From Bog-257 sp963834135 (GTDB lineage Bacteria; Acidobacteriota; Terriglobia; Terriglobales; Acidobacteriaceae): 64,000 bases of DNA. Numbering within the stretch: position 1 is the stretch's first letter; the number at the start of each line of letters is the position of its first letter. The DNA lies in the NCBI GenBank assembly GCA_963834135.1, contig CAWIAN010000004.1, positions 278,372-342,371 of the forward strand. The letters are read 5' to 3'. A program made the position numbers and the translations under genes. Below, in pieces: positions 53,722-63,913 of this stretch. Under the pieces are notes generated by a model. That model had not been told where the DNA came from. It was given only the letters and a program-made list of their open reading frames with translations, and did no database searches.

Positions 53722-53766
53722 TGGTGAGCGCGGTAGGAATCGAACCTACAACCTACTGATTAAGAG
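53722..53766 (-). other. 3' half of tRNA-Lys(CTT): integration scar (att site)
   Basis: On the minus strand the 45 bases begin at the anticodon loop CTCTTAA (anticodon CTT), then stem TCAGT, variable AGGTT, T arm GTAGG-TTCGATT-CCTAC, acceptor strand CGCGCTC, A and CCA. The partner GAGCGCG acceptor strand and the whole 5' half are absent to the right. An isolated fragment from anticodon loop to CCA is the typical copy left when an element integrates in a tRNA gene and restores it at the far end. Confidence 0.85.
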
Positions 53767-54327
53767 TATGTGGAACGACAAATGAACAACTTACACCAGT
53801 TACGACTGGGCACAGTGAATTGCGACAAGGTGCGATGTTTTCAGTGGTTATCCTGAAAGATTTGCGATCGGTAGCAATGTGTCGGGGTTGCTGGTAGGCA
53901 CAAAATTGGGCACAGCGGCCCTATTTCTAAAACAGCGGGAAATAGGGGGTCGGGAGGTCAAGTGGTTTGCCGCCACGGCCATAGTCCCCGACGCCGACTC
54001 GCAAATATCAGCGAGGGGCCTCGCCAATGGCGGTCAGAGAATTGTAGCTGCTATCGGGAACATTGGAGCACGGGTGGAACCCAAAAGGTTAACCGTTAAT
54101 GTTCCCATTATCGTTCCCCCGGCAGACGGTAACTTTTCTCGCAGCTTTCTCGTTTCCCTTTTTCCTGAAGCTGAAATGCTCCACAGCAGCGCTGAGTATC
54201 ATCACTGCTGCTTGTCGAGTGGCGTGAGGATGAAGGCAACGACCTGTTGATTCCTCTGTTTCCTGTACGCCGCTGGGGTTTGGCCACGTATACCGCTCGG
54301 TGAACCGCCCCGTGCTCAGTTGCACGA
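53767..54327. other. No clear gene at island edge
   Basis: About 560 bp. A plus-strand frame (53,879-54,250) has no ribosome site or family feature. The 8-mer TGGGCACA occurs twice (near 53,809 and 53,908), possibly arm-type integrase sites, but this is weak. Nothing else was seen. Confidence 0.4.
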
Positions 54328-54586
54328 TCACCTCATGTTTGGTTCTCGAACCCGTCTTGTTGTTGAAGGACTCAGAAAGGATGCCCTTTCGTCGTCAATC
54401 CGAATACTATCGCCGCCGTCGTTGTCTCCCTCGTACTTGGAGTGACCACTACTGGCTTCCTTTCGGCATGTGGCATCGCAAACCGGGCCAGCCGGAATGT
54501 ATTTCCACTTCCCATATGTTCCCACTGACAAATTAAAACTCCACACCCCTTGCTTGTAATAGTCGAAAGCCGCCATGTCGGACTGG

Positions 54587-55315
54587 CTAAGAGTTCGGTT
54601 TGTGGTTTTCTTGCTGCCATCTGGTCTGGTCGGGTTCAACAAACCAAAGGTTGAAGAATACGTCTTCTTTCTCACGGAAGCACGTAAGGACGTGATCCTT
54701 TTGTGCAAAGTCCCCCATGAAGTCCCCCGCTGCAATTAGCTCCTGGAATGAATGACAGGCCAGTGCGGCGTCAGAATCGGGACAGGCATCCCTGCGCGCT
54801 TCCTCTCTTCTGTTAAGCCACCTGGCACAACGTACCTCGTCAGGGAAGTCCTGCTTAGCATTACACGCAGCGATTAGCCGCTGAACTTCGCTGCCGGGAG
54901 TTATGGGCACGTGTGCTTCTAGCCAGTAAGCGCCAAGAAACCCTCCTGCACCGCGTAAGAAAATCGTTTTCCTTTCCGCATATCCACCGACCAAGTCTTT
55001 CAAAAAGGTCCACTTTCCTCCTTTGTCAACGAACTCGTAATCCGCACCGACGGTTGGTGCGATGCAGGTTCGATCCTTTGGACTACATGTCAGGATGTAG
55101 GTGCCTTGGTCATTGGAAACCATGATGTCGTTAATCATGGAAGCTCTGGGGCCTAGATCTCTTTGGACCTGAGAATCGTAGTACGACACAGCATCTATGT
55201 GAACGAGAGTGCATGGAGGTTTGCCGCAGATCGGCTGGCTATCATTCGCATGCACCTGTTGCCCCGGGGCAGCGAATGCGGTCAGTGTGAGCAATATGAG
55301 CAAGCGTAGGGGCAT
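54587..55315 (-). CDS. Exported hypothetical protein, possibly frameshifted at its 3' end
   Basis: 242 residues with a signal peptide (MPLRLLILLTLTAFAAPGQQ). The mature part is Cys-rich (CGKPPC, CSPKDRTC and several later pairs), so disulfides in the periplasm are likely. No family is recognised. It stops at KPNS, but the next minus-strand frame (54,586 down to 54,328) continues protein-like as SQSDMAAFDYYKQGVWSFNL and GTYGKWKYIPAGPVCDATCR, with more cysteines. One base shift near 54,590 would give a protein of about 325 residues. Either the gene is broken or the shift is an error. Confidence 0.6.
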   Translation of the reverse strand: MPLRLLILLTLTAFAAPGQQVHANDSQPICGKPPCTLVHIDAVSYYDSQVQRDLGPRASMINDIMVSNDQGTYILTCSPKDRTCIAPTVGADYEFVDKGGKWTFLKDLVGGYAERKTIFLRGAGGFLGAYWLEAHVPITPGSEVQRLIAACNAKQDFPDEVRCARWLNRREEARRDACPDSDAALACHSFQELIAAGDFMGDFAQKDHVLTCFREKEDVFFNLWFVEPDQTRWQQENHKPNS

Positions 55316-55441
55316 TCTTTCCTCGCCTCCGTTTCAGTACTCGTTTCTTAACCGACAAGACCCCTCGGATTACGTCCCTGTCTCCGCGTCCGAACAATCC
55401 TGTCGCAACACTCGGACATTGGTCAACAACAATGTGACTCA

Positions 55442-55699
55442 TTGGGTGTGTACGCATCGGCTGTCTGTCCCCAAGATGAAACCCGATGCCGCTCGATATA
55501 CGAGTCCGCTTTGGTCGTAATCCGTAGAATTCGGGAGGAGCAGGGAATCAATCAGGAGGAGGCTGCTGAACGCTGTGGGCTACATCGCACCTATTACAGC
55601 GGCATTGAGCGGGGCGTGAGGAACGTTTCGCTTGTGAATATCGAGAGGGTCGGCAAAGGGCTGAAAACGAGTTTGCCGGACTTGTTCCGGCGTGTTTGA
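55442..55699 (+). CDS. XRE-family DNA-binding protein
   Basis: 85 residues or fewer. Residues 25-80 form a full Cro/CI-type HTH: VVIRRIREEQGINQEEAAER, CGLHRTYYSGIERGVRNVSL, then NIERVGKGLKTSLPDLF. The true start is unclear: only TTG and GTG codons precede the domain in frame and no good ribosome site is visible. It overlaps the next gene's possible TTG start. Small XRE regulators like this often control island or restriction genes. Confidence 0.8.
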   Translation: MGVYASAVCPQDETRCRSIYESALVVIRRIREEQGINQEEAAERCGLHRTYYSGIERGVRNVSLVNIERVGKGLKTSLPDLFRRV

Positions 55700-55713
55700 A
55701 TATCGGCCATGCG

Positions 55714-56022
55714 ATGGAATTGTCCGAAGTCCTGCACTCGTTGGCAAAGAAGAACAACTACGAAAAGCTGCGGATTCCGACTCAAGACGATTTAGGTTAC
55801 TTCAAGCCTGTCCCCGACGACTGCCACGGCAATGCCGAACGTTGGGTCATCCAACATCCTCATCACAGGGTCATTCGAGGCTTCTTGGTGGCCAGTGACC
55901 ACGTATTCATAAAGCATTCGGTTGTCGATACTGGGTCTTTCTTGCTAGACGTAATACAGCGCCCAAGCGGCCCGTCAAATCTGCTCAACTTCATCTGTCT
56001 TGGCGGTAGTGGGTCAGTTTGA
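55714..56022 (+). CDS. Hypothetical protein with conserved-looking Cys-His-Asp pattern
   Basis: 102 residues from ATG 55714 (TTG 55696 would overlap the XRE stop). The middle reads DDCHGNAERWVIQHPHHRVI, then RGFLVASDHVFIKHSVVDTG and SFLLDVIQ. DCH-x-N-x3-W, a later HSV and L-L-D are spaced like the Cys, His and Asp of a small papain-like fold, and I recall similar island proteins. No activity is assigned. It pairs with the XRE gene. Confidence 0.6.
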   Translation: MELSEVLHSLAKKNNYEKLRIPTQDDLGYFKPVPDDCHGNAERWVIQHPHHRVIRGFLVASDHVFIKHSVVDTGSFLLDVIQRPSGPSNLLNFICLGGSGSV

Positions 56023-56038
56023 AAATCCACAGGGTGTA

Positions 56039-56074
56039 CGGGATATGGCGGGATAGCGCGGGATATGGCAGGAT
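56039..56074 (+). repeat. Two direct repeats of CGGGATATGGCrGGAT
   Basis: Copies at 56,039-56,054 and 56,059-56,074, a 20-bp period, differing by one base, ending 6 bp before the next ATG. They cover the ribosome-site zone, so they could be a regulator site or a translational element. Confidence 0.6.
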
Positions 56075-56080
56075 GGAGCC

Positions 56081-56338
56081 ATGACAATTGGTAAGGGCAA
56101 ACGGCCACGCGATCCTAACCAGCTCGCCAAGTGGATTGTAGACCAGAGCACGTCAGACGAGCCGGAATCGTCGCTAGAGGCTCCCACTGGTCAACCCCCG
56201 ACAATCTCTCAGTACATGGCTGCAATCGGTCGTAAGGGTGGTCAGATCGGCGGCAAGCGCCGTCTCAAGACCATGACCCCCGCAGCGCGTAAGAAGGTCG
56301 CCAAGAAGGCTGCTAAGGCGCGGTGGGGGAAGCGCTAA
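56081..56338 (+). CDS. Small basic GRKGG/KAAKARW-type protein
   Basis: 85 residues. It opens with KGKRPRDPNQLAKWIVDQST, has an acidic/Pro middle, then IGRKGGQIGGKRRLKTMTPA and ends KKAAKARWGKR. The RPRDxNQLAKxIVDxxT start with a GRKGG...KGGKxR...LTPExRxxIAxKAAxARW end is a recurring bacterial small-protein family, often on islands, presumed to bind nucleic acid like an H1-type histone tail. The 3' end overlaps the convergent gene by 26 bp. Confidence 0.8.
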   Translation: MTIGKGKRPRDPNQLAKWIVDQSTSDEPESSLEAPTGQPPTISQYMAAIGRKGGQIGGKRRLKTMTPAARKKVAKKAAKARWGKR

Positions 56339-56804
56339 ATTCCAAGCAATGCTTCACATGAGCAGCGCACAATCTCGGCAATGTCTCCGCTCCTGGTGCT
56401 GCTTTGCTGCAAAAGTAATAATCGCCATCTTCCCCGATCTTGACCGCTATCGTTTCCTGATATGGTTTGGCGCTTGTCGAAACAAGCCGTATTGTTACTT
56501 CGCAGCGTTCAGGGTTGACCGAGCCTTGCAGCTTGTCTGCTGAATCTGGGCGTCCCAGAGTGAATTGATTCCCGACCGGAGCGAACACAAGAGTGATGCG
56601 GATTCTTCGGTTGGAGTTTACGTCATCGCAATGGCTCTTGTAGGTATCACAAACTGTCTGCCACAGGTCGGCAGCACCGTTCCTGCGCACCCCATCATCC
56701 CGTAAGACCTTTTCCGCTTTCACGCGCTCGCCAGCGGCCTTATCGTCCAACCGGGAGGCAACGCTGTTTGACCATTCATTCACGACGGTAGTAACCATAA
56801 CCAC
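56313..56804 (-). CDS. Hypothetical protein with secretin/TonB-like C-terminal strand pattern
   Basis: 163 residues (ATG 56804, or two codons later). Helical N-terminal part ('NEWSNSVASRLDDKAAGERV'), a Cys pair (VCDTYKSHC), then beta strands 'RRIRITLVFAPVGNQFTLGR' and 'CEVTIRLVSTSAKPYQETIA'. No signal peptide is obvious. No family is recognised; it is transcribed towards the GRKGG gene. The 'secretin/TonB-like' wording refers only to strand rhythm and is a weak guess. Confidence 0.5.
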   Translation of the reverse strand: MVMVTTVVNEWSNSVASRLDDKAAGERVKAEKVLRDDGVRRNGAADLWQTVCDTYKSHCDDVNSNRRIRITLVFAPVGNQFTLGRPDSADKLQGSVNPERCEVTIRLVSTSAKPYQETIAVKIGEDGDYYFCSKAAPGAETLPRLCAAHVKHCLEFSASPTAP

Positions 56805-56966
56805 AGCGTTGCACAGGTCGAGAAATCCGTCCAGTAATTCGGGGTCTAAATTTTCCTAAAGATGGAGACTTCTAACCAAAGGCGAGTGAGTTTTTGACCT
56901 TGCCTCCGTACTTCTTCGGGGACTACCCTTCTGCCTGTATCCCAATAGCATTACGGAGAAAGCCGA

Positions 56967-57512
56967 ATGAAGTGGATAGCACTCGTTCTCTTCTGCTTCA
57001 CTGCCTGTGCGCTGACCGCCCAAGATGACCTCGAAGCGGCTCGCAAGCAATTCCCGATCATGTTCCAGGTGGAAAAATCTAGCGTAGACAAGCCGGACGT
57101 TGACCCGCAAAAGTTGCTGCAAGCGAGCATGATGGGGATGGCTCCGCCAGTCTTTGGGTTTAGTGGAACGCTAAACGGAGAGCGCCATTGGCACTTCGGC
57201 TGTATGGCGGAGAATACCCGCTACGAGCAGAATCCATGCGTCGATATGCCGATAGGAACGCATCGCGCAAGATGGATTCACAACCGCGAACTGCTGCAAG
57301 TGATTGCTGATGCCGCAGACGGCAGCATTTCCATGCGTTACATTGACGTCACCATCGACAAGAAAAACCCGCCACCGCCCGACGACCCGGTTCAAAATAT
57401 ACCGGCACACCAGCCGACACTTACCGAGGCAAAAAACTCTTATCCTGAGCTGGTTCATGTTTACGGTGCTGTCTCACTCAGTTTTCAGGTGGGAGAACTG
57501 CCTGCGCGATAA
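56967..57512 (+). CDS. Exported hypothetical protein (PxGxxxARW type)
   Basis: 181 residues; CGGAGAAAG upstream of ATG and a signal peptide MKWIALVLFCFTACALTAQD. The core has CMAENTRYEQNPCVDMPIGT followed by HRARW and a strand-rich tail. Two cysteines may pair. The next frame (57,543) carries a similar C-x3-PG-x-Y-x-ARW segment, so the two may be tandem relatives. Function unknown. Confidence 0.6.
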   Translation: MKWIALVLFCFTACALTAQDDLEAARKQFPIMFQVEKSSVDKPDVDPQKLLQASMMGMAPPVFGFSGTLNGERHWHFGCMAENTRYEQNPCVDMPIGTHRARWIHNRELLQVIADAADGSISMRYIDVTIDKKNPPPPDDPVQNIPAHQPTLTEAKNSYPELVHVYGAVSLSFQVGELPAR

Positions 57513-57542
57513 ATTGCAAGATCACAGCATTTAATCCCAACG

Positions 57543-57980
57543 TTGCTAATGTGGACGACGAGCTTCCCTCCCATCCCGATCAATCGCGGGACAGTCGAGA
57601 TCCATGCGTCTGTTAACGGGCAGTTGAAGAGCCTGTCCTGCGATGCTAAATGGAAGTGGAGTAAGTGCTCCGTGGTAAGTCCAGGCTTCTACATTGCGCG
57701 ATGGAAAGATGCGCAGCAATCGCAGATCATTCTGTTTGGGATACGAACCATAAGCCGGAAGAGATCGGATTTGCGGTGGGGAGTAAAATCTAAGCCACAA
57801 AACAGAGCGGGCCAAGCGTGTCAGCCCTCAGCCCAAGAATCTTGTGTCGCGCACACAAATGCTAATACTGAGGTGTGCAAAATGCAAGAAAATCATCCAC
57901 TCCAAGCATCTGACCGCCACTCAAACAAAAGTAAGTTGCAACCATCTGCCAACAAAGACTTAAGGCGCAAACAACCTTAG
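57543..57980 (+). CDS. Possible fragment of a second PGxYxARW protein
   Basis: Residues 18-75 look protein-like: GTVEIHASVNGQLKSLSCD and KCSVVSPGFYIARWKDAQQS. The last 70 residues look like random sequence. It lacks a signal peptide and ribosome site, so it is probably the surviving middle of a decayed gene related to its upstream neighbour. Confidence 0.35.
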   Translation: MLMWTTSFPPIPINRGTVEIHASVNGQLKSLSCDAKWKWSKCSVVSPGFYIARWKDAQQSQIILFGIRTISRKRSDLRWGVKSKPQNRAGQACQPSAQESCVAHTNANTEVCKMQENHPLQASDRHSNKSKLQPSANKDLRRKQP

Positions 57981-58812
57981 ATTCAACGTCATCTTTGATC
58001 GGATCGCCTGCTTCCCTAGGGTCTTCGTATCGAATCATGGCACCGTCCAAATTGAAATCGAGCGTTCCCGCATTGTCGCCTACGACCCACAACTCAACTG
58101 CCCCTCGTTAACAGTGGCGACATTCTTCCACACCTCTACGTCCATAAATGGCGAACGTAGTTTGAATTTGATAAGCGCACGCGATACGCCTCCGTTATCG
58201 AGCCTAGAACGACCGTACAATATACGCCGGGAGTCGTACAATATCCGCTAGCTACCCCTAAGCTGCTGAACAATCTCGTTAGTGTTCATCCGCTTATGTT
58301 ATCCCTCGCTTGACTCAAGGCCAATAGATTAGGACTCTGACGAGTTACGAGCAGCTTTGCTGTGCTCAATGCGGTGCTGAAGGCTATGCAGGGCAATCTT
58401 ATCATCGCAGGCGCTTCGGGCTGCAAGTCACCAGTGTTTGCAGAAGTCCAAAATCGAAGCACCAGGGCAGCGGATTGAAAGCATGGGACCTGAGAACATT
58501 AGGCAGACAAGGAAGCGCTCATTTGAGAAGCGCGTATTGCCCTCAAATCGTGCGTTCGAGCTTCGGAACCGACCATCGGGTGAATCCGCAACAGCAATTC
58601 GATCTGGCTGCAATACAGTGGCAAATCCATCTCGGTTACTCGTTCGAGGACCATTACGTCAGCTATCGTCCGGGGAAAACCCAGCCAATCGACGTAGCGC
58701 CGGCCTACGCCTGGTCGTCACCTCAGTGCCATTGACACTCAGTATGCCGAAGTCCGAGACTCGCATCCGCGTCATAACTGCGTGATGAGAGTCCTCGCTC
58801 CCGGCCCCTCAT
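57981..58812. other. No clear gene
   Basis: About 830 bp of island DNA. Short frames around 58,440-58,790 have mixed composition and no starts. No repeat, tRNA or terminator was recognised. It is probably decayed. Confidence 0.45.
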
Positions 58813-61800
58813 TTGCTTATATTTCATCCACTCTATGTCGCTAAGAGCCGGCACGGGGAGCCACATGACTTTTCGCCAATCGGATTCCTTCTAATCGCAG
58901 CTTTATCGATATGCTTCGGCACGTCCATAGCTGCTGCACAAACTATCGAAACAGATTTAGATTCTGACCTGCAACAAGGTCTCAAATCATTCGGACCGAC
59001 ACGGAAGCGATATTGATTCGGTTGACGTGACCACGACCAAGCTGACGGTACACATCCCCCTAATTTCTTATCCTCAACTTGGCAATTTGCATCTTTCCTA
59101 CACGATTCGGTACGAAAGTCCAATTTTTACATGGACTTGCATTCCTGACCCGCCGAATCCTCCCTCCTGTTCCTATCAGCCACAAGCAACCAGAACTGGC
59201 GACAGCAAGATGCCTGTGGTGACACACAATGGTCTGCCCACCCTTCAAGAAAACGACATATACAATCCCCAAAACCCCAGCCAGTACATGTATACCTCGT
59301 GGAGCGTTTTGGAAAGTGATGGGAAAGCCATCACATGGGTGCGGTTTACGCCTCGTCAGGAAGAACCCAACAACTGCGAGACATCGATGGCACTGGTTAT
59401 TACGCCAATGTAAGCAATTGGTCGCTACCGCTTCTTGATGATGGAAACGGGACTAAGATAGGAACGGGATCGCGACAGACGTTCATGGAAATACCATTAA
59501 CTACAGCGGTACAACCATAATTGATTCCGTGCAGCGATCTATCCCTCCGGTTCCAACTCCGCCCTCGTCACCTTCAGGCGTTCTTAGCTATTGTTCCTCT
59601 GCAGCGAACTCCTCAAAAACGTGGACTGTACCGGGATATGGCGGCACGGTGTCCTATAAATTCTGCTGGATCGGTTCAGGCGCAAGCGCGATTCTCTCAG
59701 ATATCGTCCTCCCCAATGACACTGCATGGAGGTTTGCCTACACGAGTTATTCAGACCAATGGTCAGCGGAAATGAGCTAACCGAAATAACTCTGCCCACA
59801 GGCGGCACGATAACCTATGGATATCAAACCATAGTCCCGGGTGGCTGTGGAAGCGCTCATCCAAGCGCCTTCCGGGGCGTCGTGACCCGCACCATTGACG
59901 ACCGAAGCGGCAGCGGAGGACAGGAGTGGACGTACAGTTGGATCAACGGTAGCACGAGGGTTCTGACAATCACAGACCCAATGAACAACGTGTCTGTTCA
60001 CACCAACAGCAACTTCGCATACACGAGCACACCGTATGTCTGCAATTGGAAAGAGACGAAGGTTCAGGAATACAATGGACAAAGCACTTTATTAAAGACC
60101 ACTACGACGAATTACACGAACACCGCACCCGCATCAATCTTACCGACTCAGACAACCGTGACATGGGGCAACAATCAAACCTATCACAACACCACCAGTT
60201 ACGATCTCCCTCTTTCTGACTATCGGTATTCAAACAAAAACGGCGGCCAGATCAATCAGATGCCCAATGGTTATGTAAATGCTAATCCATATCAGGTGAT
60301 AGATTATGACTACACCGCCAGTCCATTGCGTACCACAACGACTCACTACCAGGCATTCGGGCCAAATGACACGTTTCCAAATGACACCTGTCAAAACAGC
60401 TATTGCAGTGCAAACCTCTTAAATCTTGTGTCCACTGTAGCTACCAGCGGGACTTCAAATTCTGCGACCACTACAAATATTTACGACGAGGGTGGTGGAA
60501 TCCAGGGAAATCTAACGAGTATCGACCACCTCTTAAATGGAAATAATATCAAGACAGAAGGAAGGGCATATAACGCGAACGGAACCATAAGCATTCGCGC
60601 TGACGCATATGGCGCTCCCACTAATTACGCGTATGACTCGTCCGGCCTCTTTCTTTCCACCTCTACAAATGCGTTAAATCAGATTACCACCTATGAGTAT
60701 GACGACAACACGGGATTACTCAATTGGGTAAAAGATGCGAACCCGAGCGGAAACGTCACTTCATACACATATGACAGCGTCAACCGAGTTACAGCCATCA
60801 ATTACCCGGATCAAGGCTCTGTTTCATTTGATTATAACGATACCACTCCGAGTCCGAGCGTCATGATCACTCGTGCGATCACCGCCTCTCAGAATGAATC
60901 GCAGACTGCAATCGTGGATTGACTTGGCCGGTTAGTCCATACTCAACTCACCTCCGATCCTGACGGCACTGATTACGTTGACACGACGTATGACGGGGTG
61001 GGAAATAAGGCTTCAGTCAGCAATCCTTACCGAAGTACAGCCGATTCCACCTACGGACTCACTCATTTCGCCTACGACGGCCTCAGGCGGGTGACTCTTC
61101 AGACTCAGCCTGATAGTAGCACTATTAGTTATTCCTATACAGGTGCCTCAACGACGGTCACTGACGAGGCTGGCAAGGTGAAGCAAACTCAGACTGACGG
61201 TCTGGGTCGTTTAACATCGGTTCTCGAAGACCCCACAACGTTACAGTATGAGACGGATTACTCTTATGACTGTCTGGGTAATCTAACTCAGGCTGTCGAG
61301 AAGGGGCATTCCCACAATACTAATGACGGCTGGAGATACCGCCTTTTTACGTATGACAATATGTCTAGACTAATTACGTCGAGTAATCCTGAAATGGAAC
61401 CCCGGCTAACAATTGGAATGGAACGATAACATACGGCTATGACAATAATAGCGTTCTAACGAGTAAACTAGATGCTCGTGGCATTAAGATTGTTTATGCC
61501 CCTGACCAACTGCATCGCATTTGGATGAAGTCCTACCAGAACGACCCTTTAGGAGATCAAACGACCTATTATTGCTATGATAACAACCAAGCTAACTGTG
61601 GCACTCAAAGTGTTAACAATGCGGCGGGCCGTCGTAGTGGAATGAAAGATGCGTCGGGAGTTACTTACTGGAGCTATGATCCGTGGGACGCCTTGAATGG
61701 AAAAACGAAACGATCGCCGGGTATAACCATAGTATTGTGTATCGTCACAATCTCGATGGCTCTTATAACAACGTCACCTATCCTGATGGTACCGTTGCGA

Positions 61801-63469
61801 CTTATACTTACAACAATGCCGGTCGTCCGATTGCAGTGCAAGATACCGCAGGTGACGATTTGGCAAGCGGAAGTCATTATGCAGCCCCAGGCGAGCTAAC
61901 GAGCGTGGTGTTAGGAAACTATGGCGGTTTCGGTGGTATAACAACTAGCAATCAGTATAACAATCGTCTCCAGCCGGCAGTTCTCTCGGCAACGGTTGCA
62001 TCGAGTCCCGTTTTTGGACTGTCTTACTACTACGGAGCGGGCGCACATAATAATGCGGATGTCCAGATCATCACCGATACCGTTAACAATATACGGTCAG
62101 AAGCTTTTAGCTATGACTCGGTAAATCGTCTTGCTTCAGCTTATTCGTATTCGACGTTCGCCTGGGAAATACTTATGTTTATGATGATTGGGGCAATCTG
62201 TCGCAGAAGGCGAGCATGTCCGGCAAGACTCTCGGAGAGAGCTGGAACAATACTGCCGATCAATACAACCATCTCAATGGATGGGGTTATGATGGCACGG
62301 GAAATCTAAACGCAGGCGTGAATGGGAACGCGGTAAATATCTTCAATGGTGAGAATCAATGGATTCAACAAACACACTACAACGTAACTTACGGCTATGA
62401 TGGAGATGGCCACCGTGTGGAGGCCAGCGGCGGAAGTTTAGGAACAAGACTATATTGGTATGACGAATCAGGAATGTTCTAAGCGAACTGGATCAGAACG
62501 GAGCGACAAAGAGCAATTACATATATCTCAATGGTCAGCGTATTGCACAAATTTCTGGTGGAATGACTAACTATTATCTTGTCGATCATCTAGGGATACC
62601 AGAAAGATCATTTACCAGGCGGGACATTGTGTTACGACGCGGACTTTTACCCTTGGGGTGATGACAGCAGGTTCATGTTAATAACTGCTTACAGAATTAC
62701 AAGTTTACTGGCAAAGAGCGCGATCCGATATGGGCATCGTGTATTTCGGGGCGCGTTTCATCAAGACCCAATTGACGGTTTTATACTCCCGATTGGTCAG
62801 CCGATCCTGAACCCGTTCCATGTGAAGCTGGATCATCCACAGAGTTTGAATCTCGACACGTGGCGCATAACAACCCCGTATGCTATACCGACTTTAACGG
62901 GCACGGTGATGCGCCTGCGACAGCGGTGTTCGCGCAAGCTTTCAGAAACCTGTTTTCATAAAGACAGAGTCGGGTGCGGCTGCCAAGGTTAGCGGCTCAT
63001 TAGGTGGAGTCAAAGTCGGAGGAGGTAGCGGAGTTACCACCGAGACTAAATACTATCCGTTCGGCGATAAGAAGACCGAGATTACCACGAAAAGTGAGAG
63101 TACAATAGAAGCTAAAATTGGCCCGGTTAAGGCTGAACTTAAAAACGCGGCTCCCTACGTTGATGGGGAAACTGGTAAGATGAGTAGCAGTGGCTTCTCT
63201 GAGACGTGGGTACGGCGGGAGAGCACACCAGTGGGCCTAAGGTGACTACGGACGGCGATATTTCACTGGCCGGTTTCAACGTCGGCCTGGGGCCGGTCGA
63301 AGGAGGTGCGGAAGTTGTGATTAACACTCCAGAGGCGGTTGAAACAATTAAGAGTGCTGGCCGAGCCCTCATGGAAGCAGTCGGAACCCTGTTGGGATTT
63401 GGAACAAATTCTGCTGGGGGCAATCCGACTCCGGGATGCAGATTCCAGCGCCGGCGGGAGTCAATAGCA
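58813..63469 (+). pseudogene. RHS-repeat protein gene, heavily decayed
   Basis: The pieces in order across shifting frames are: signal peptide (LIAALSICFGTSIAAAQT), the Acidobacteriota-like RHS head (DIDSVDVTTTKLTVHIPLIS), many Y-D-x-x-G/N-R RHS units ('TTYDGVGNKASVSNPYRSTA', YDSVNRLASAY), the core KFTGKERDP near 62,690, DHPQSLNL near 62,850, and a Gly-rich variable tail ('GVKVGGGSGVTTETKYYPFG'). Frame changes lie near 59,000; 59,350; 59,490; 59,755; 61,400; 61,690; 62,160; 62,480 and several between 62,590 and 63,200. An in-frame TGA at 60,920 sits where RHS repeats usually have the G of DGLGR. Intact, it would be an export-linked polymorphic toxin-type protein of roughly 1,550 residues. Confidence 0.85.
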
Positions 63470-63913
63470 ATGAAGCAACTCAAACTGAGAAACCCATATT
63501 CGGCTTCGCCCAAGGTTTTGTGGCTTCTTGAGACAGCGTTTTATGTCGTTGTTGCCGGTTTTTGTTTGCAAGTGGCATTCCTGTTTCTGCCGACTGGAGA
63601 ACAGTTCGCTCTGGGTGGCCAATCGAACCTGTCTTTAGTGGTTATTCTAATTTTCTGCGTAGCTTTCCTTATCTTCCTAGCCAACTGTATTTTGTGGGTG
63701 GGAATGCTTCTATTTGTCCTGAAATATGATGGCCGAAAAACCACCACAAAGGGACTGTCTGTGATAGTTGGGCGACAACTGTGGAGCTGCAATCTATTAC
63801 TGGTTTGTATAGAGAGCATATCTTGCTCAGTTTCGTTTGTCACAAAGTTCCTGATTTCCTGTCTACGCTTGTGCTTTCGCATTGTGTATTTGACTTCGTT
63901 GCCCGATAGATAG
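63470..63913 (+). CDS. Small membrane protein after the RHS ruin, 3' half probably shifted
   Basis: 147 residues from ATG 63470 (GGGAG upstream). Two strong membrane helices: 'VLWLLETAFYVVVAGFCLQV' and 'SLVVILIFCVAFLIFLANCI', then WVGMLLFVLKYDGRKTTTKG. After about residue 95 the frame becomes Cys/Leu-rich and less natural, while another frame gives CGAAIYYWF and then YREHIL, typical of a third helix and exit loop. One or two base shifts near 63,790 are likely. Its place directly after an RHS tail recalls immunity genes, but no evidence supports that role. Confidence 0.5.
   Translation: MKQLKLRNPYSASPKVLWLLETAFYVVVAGFCLQVAFLFLPTGEQFALGGQSNLSLVVILIFCVAFLIFLANCILWVGMLLFVLKYDGRKTTTKGLSVIVGRQLWSCNLLLVCIESISCSVSFVTKFLISCLRLCFRIVYLTSLPDR

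Noticed and set aside
53879..54250. 123-residue plus-strand frame at the island edge, considered as an integrase remnant
   Set aside because: No tyrosine-recombinase motifs (R...H-x-x-R...Y) in either strand; start lacks a ribosome site.
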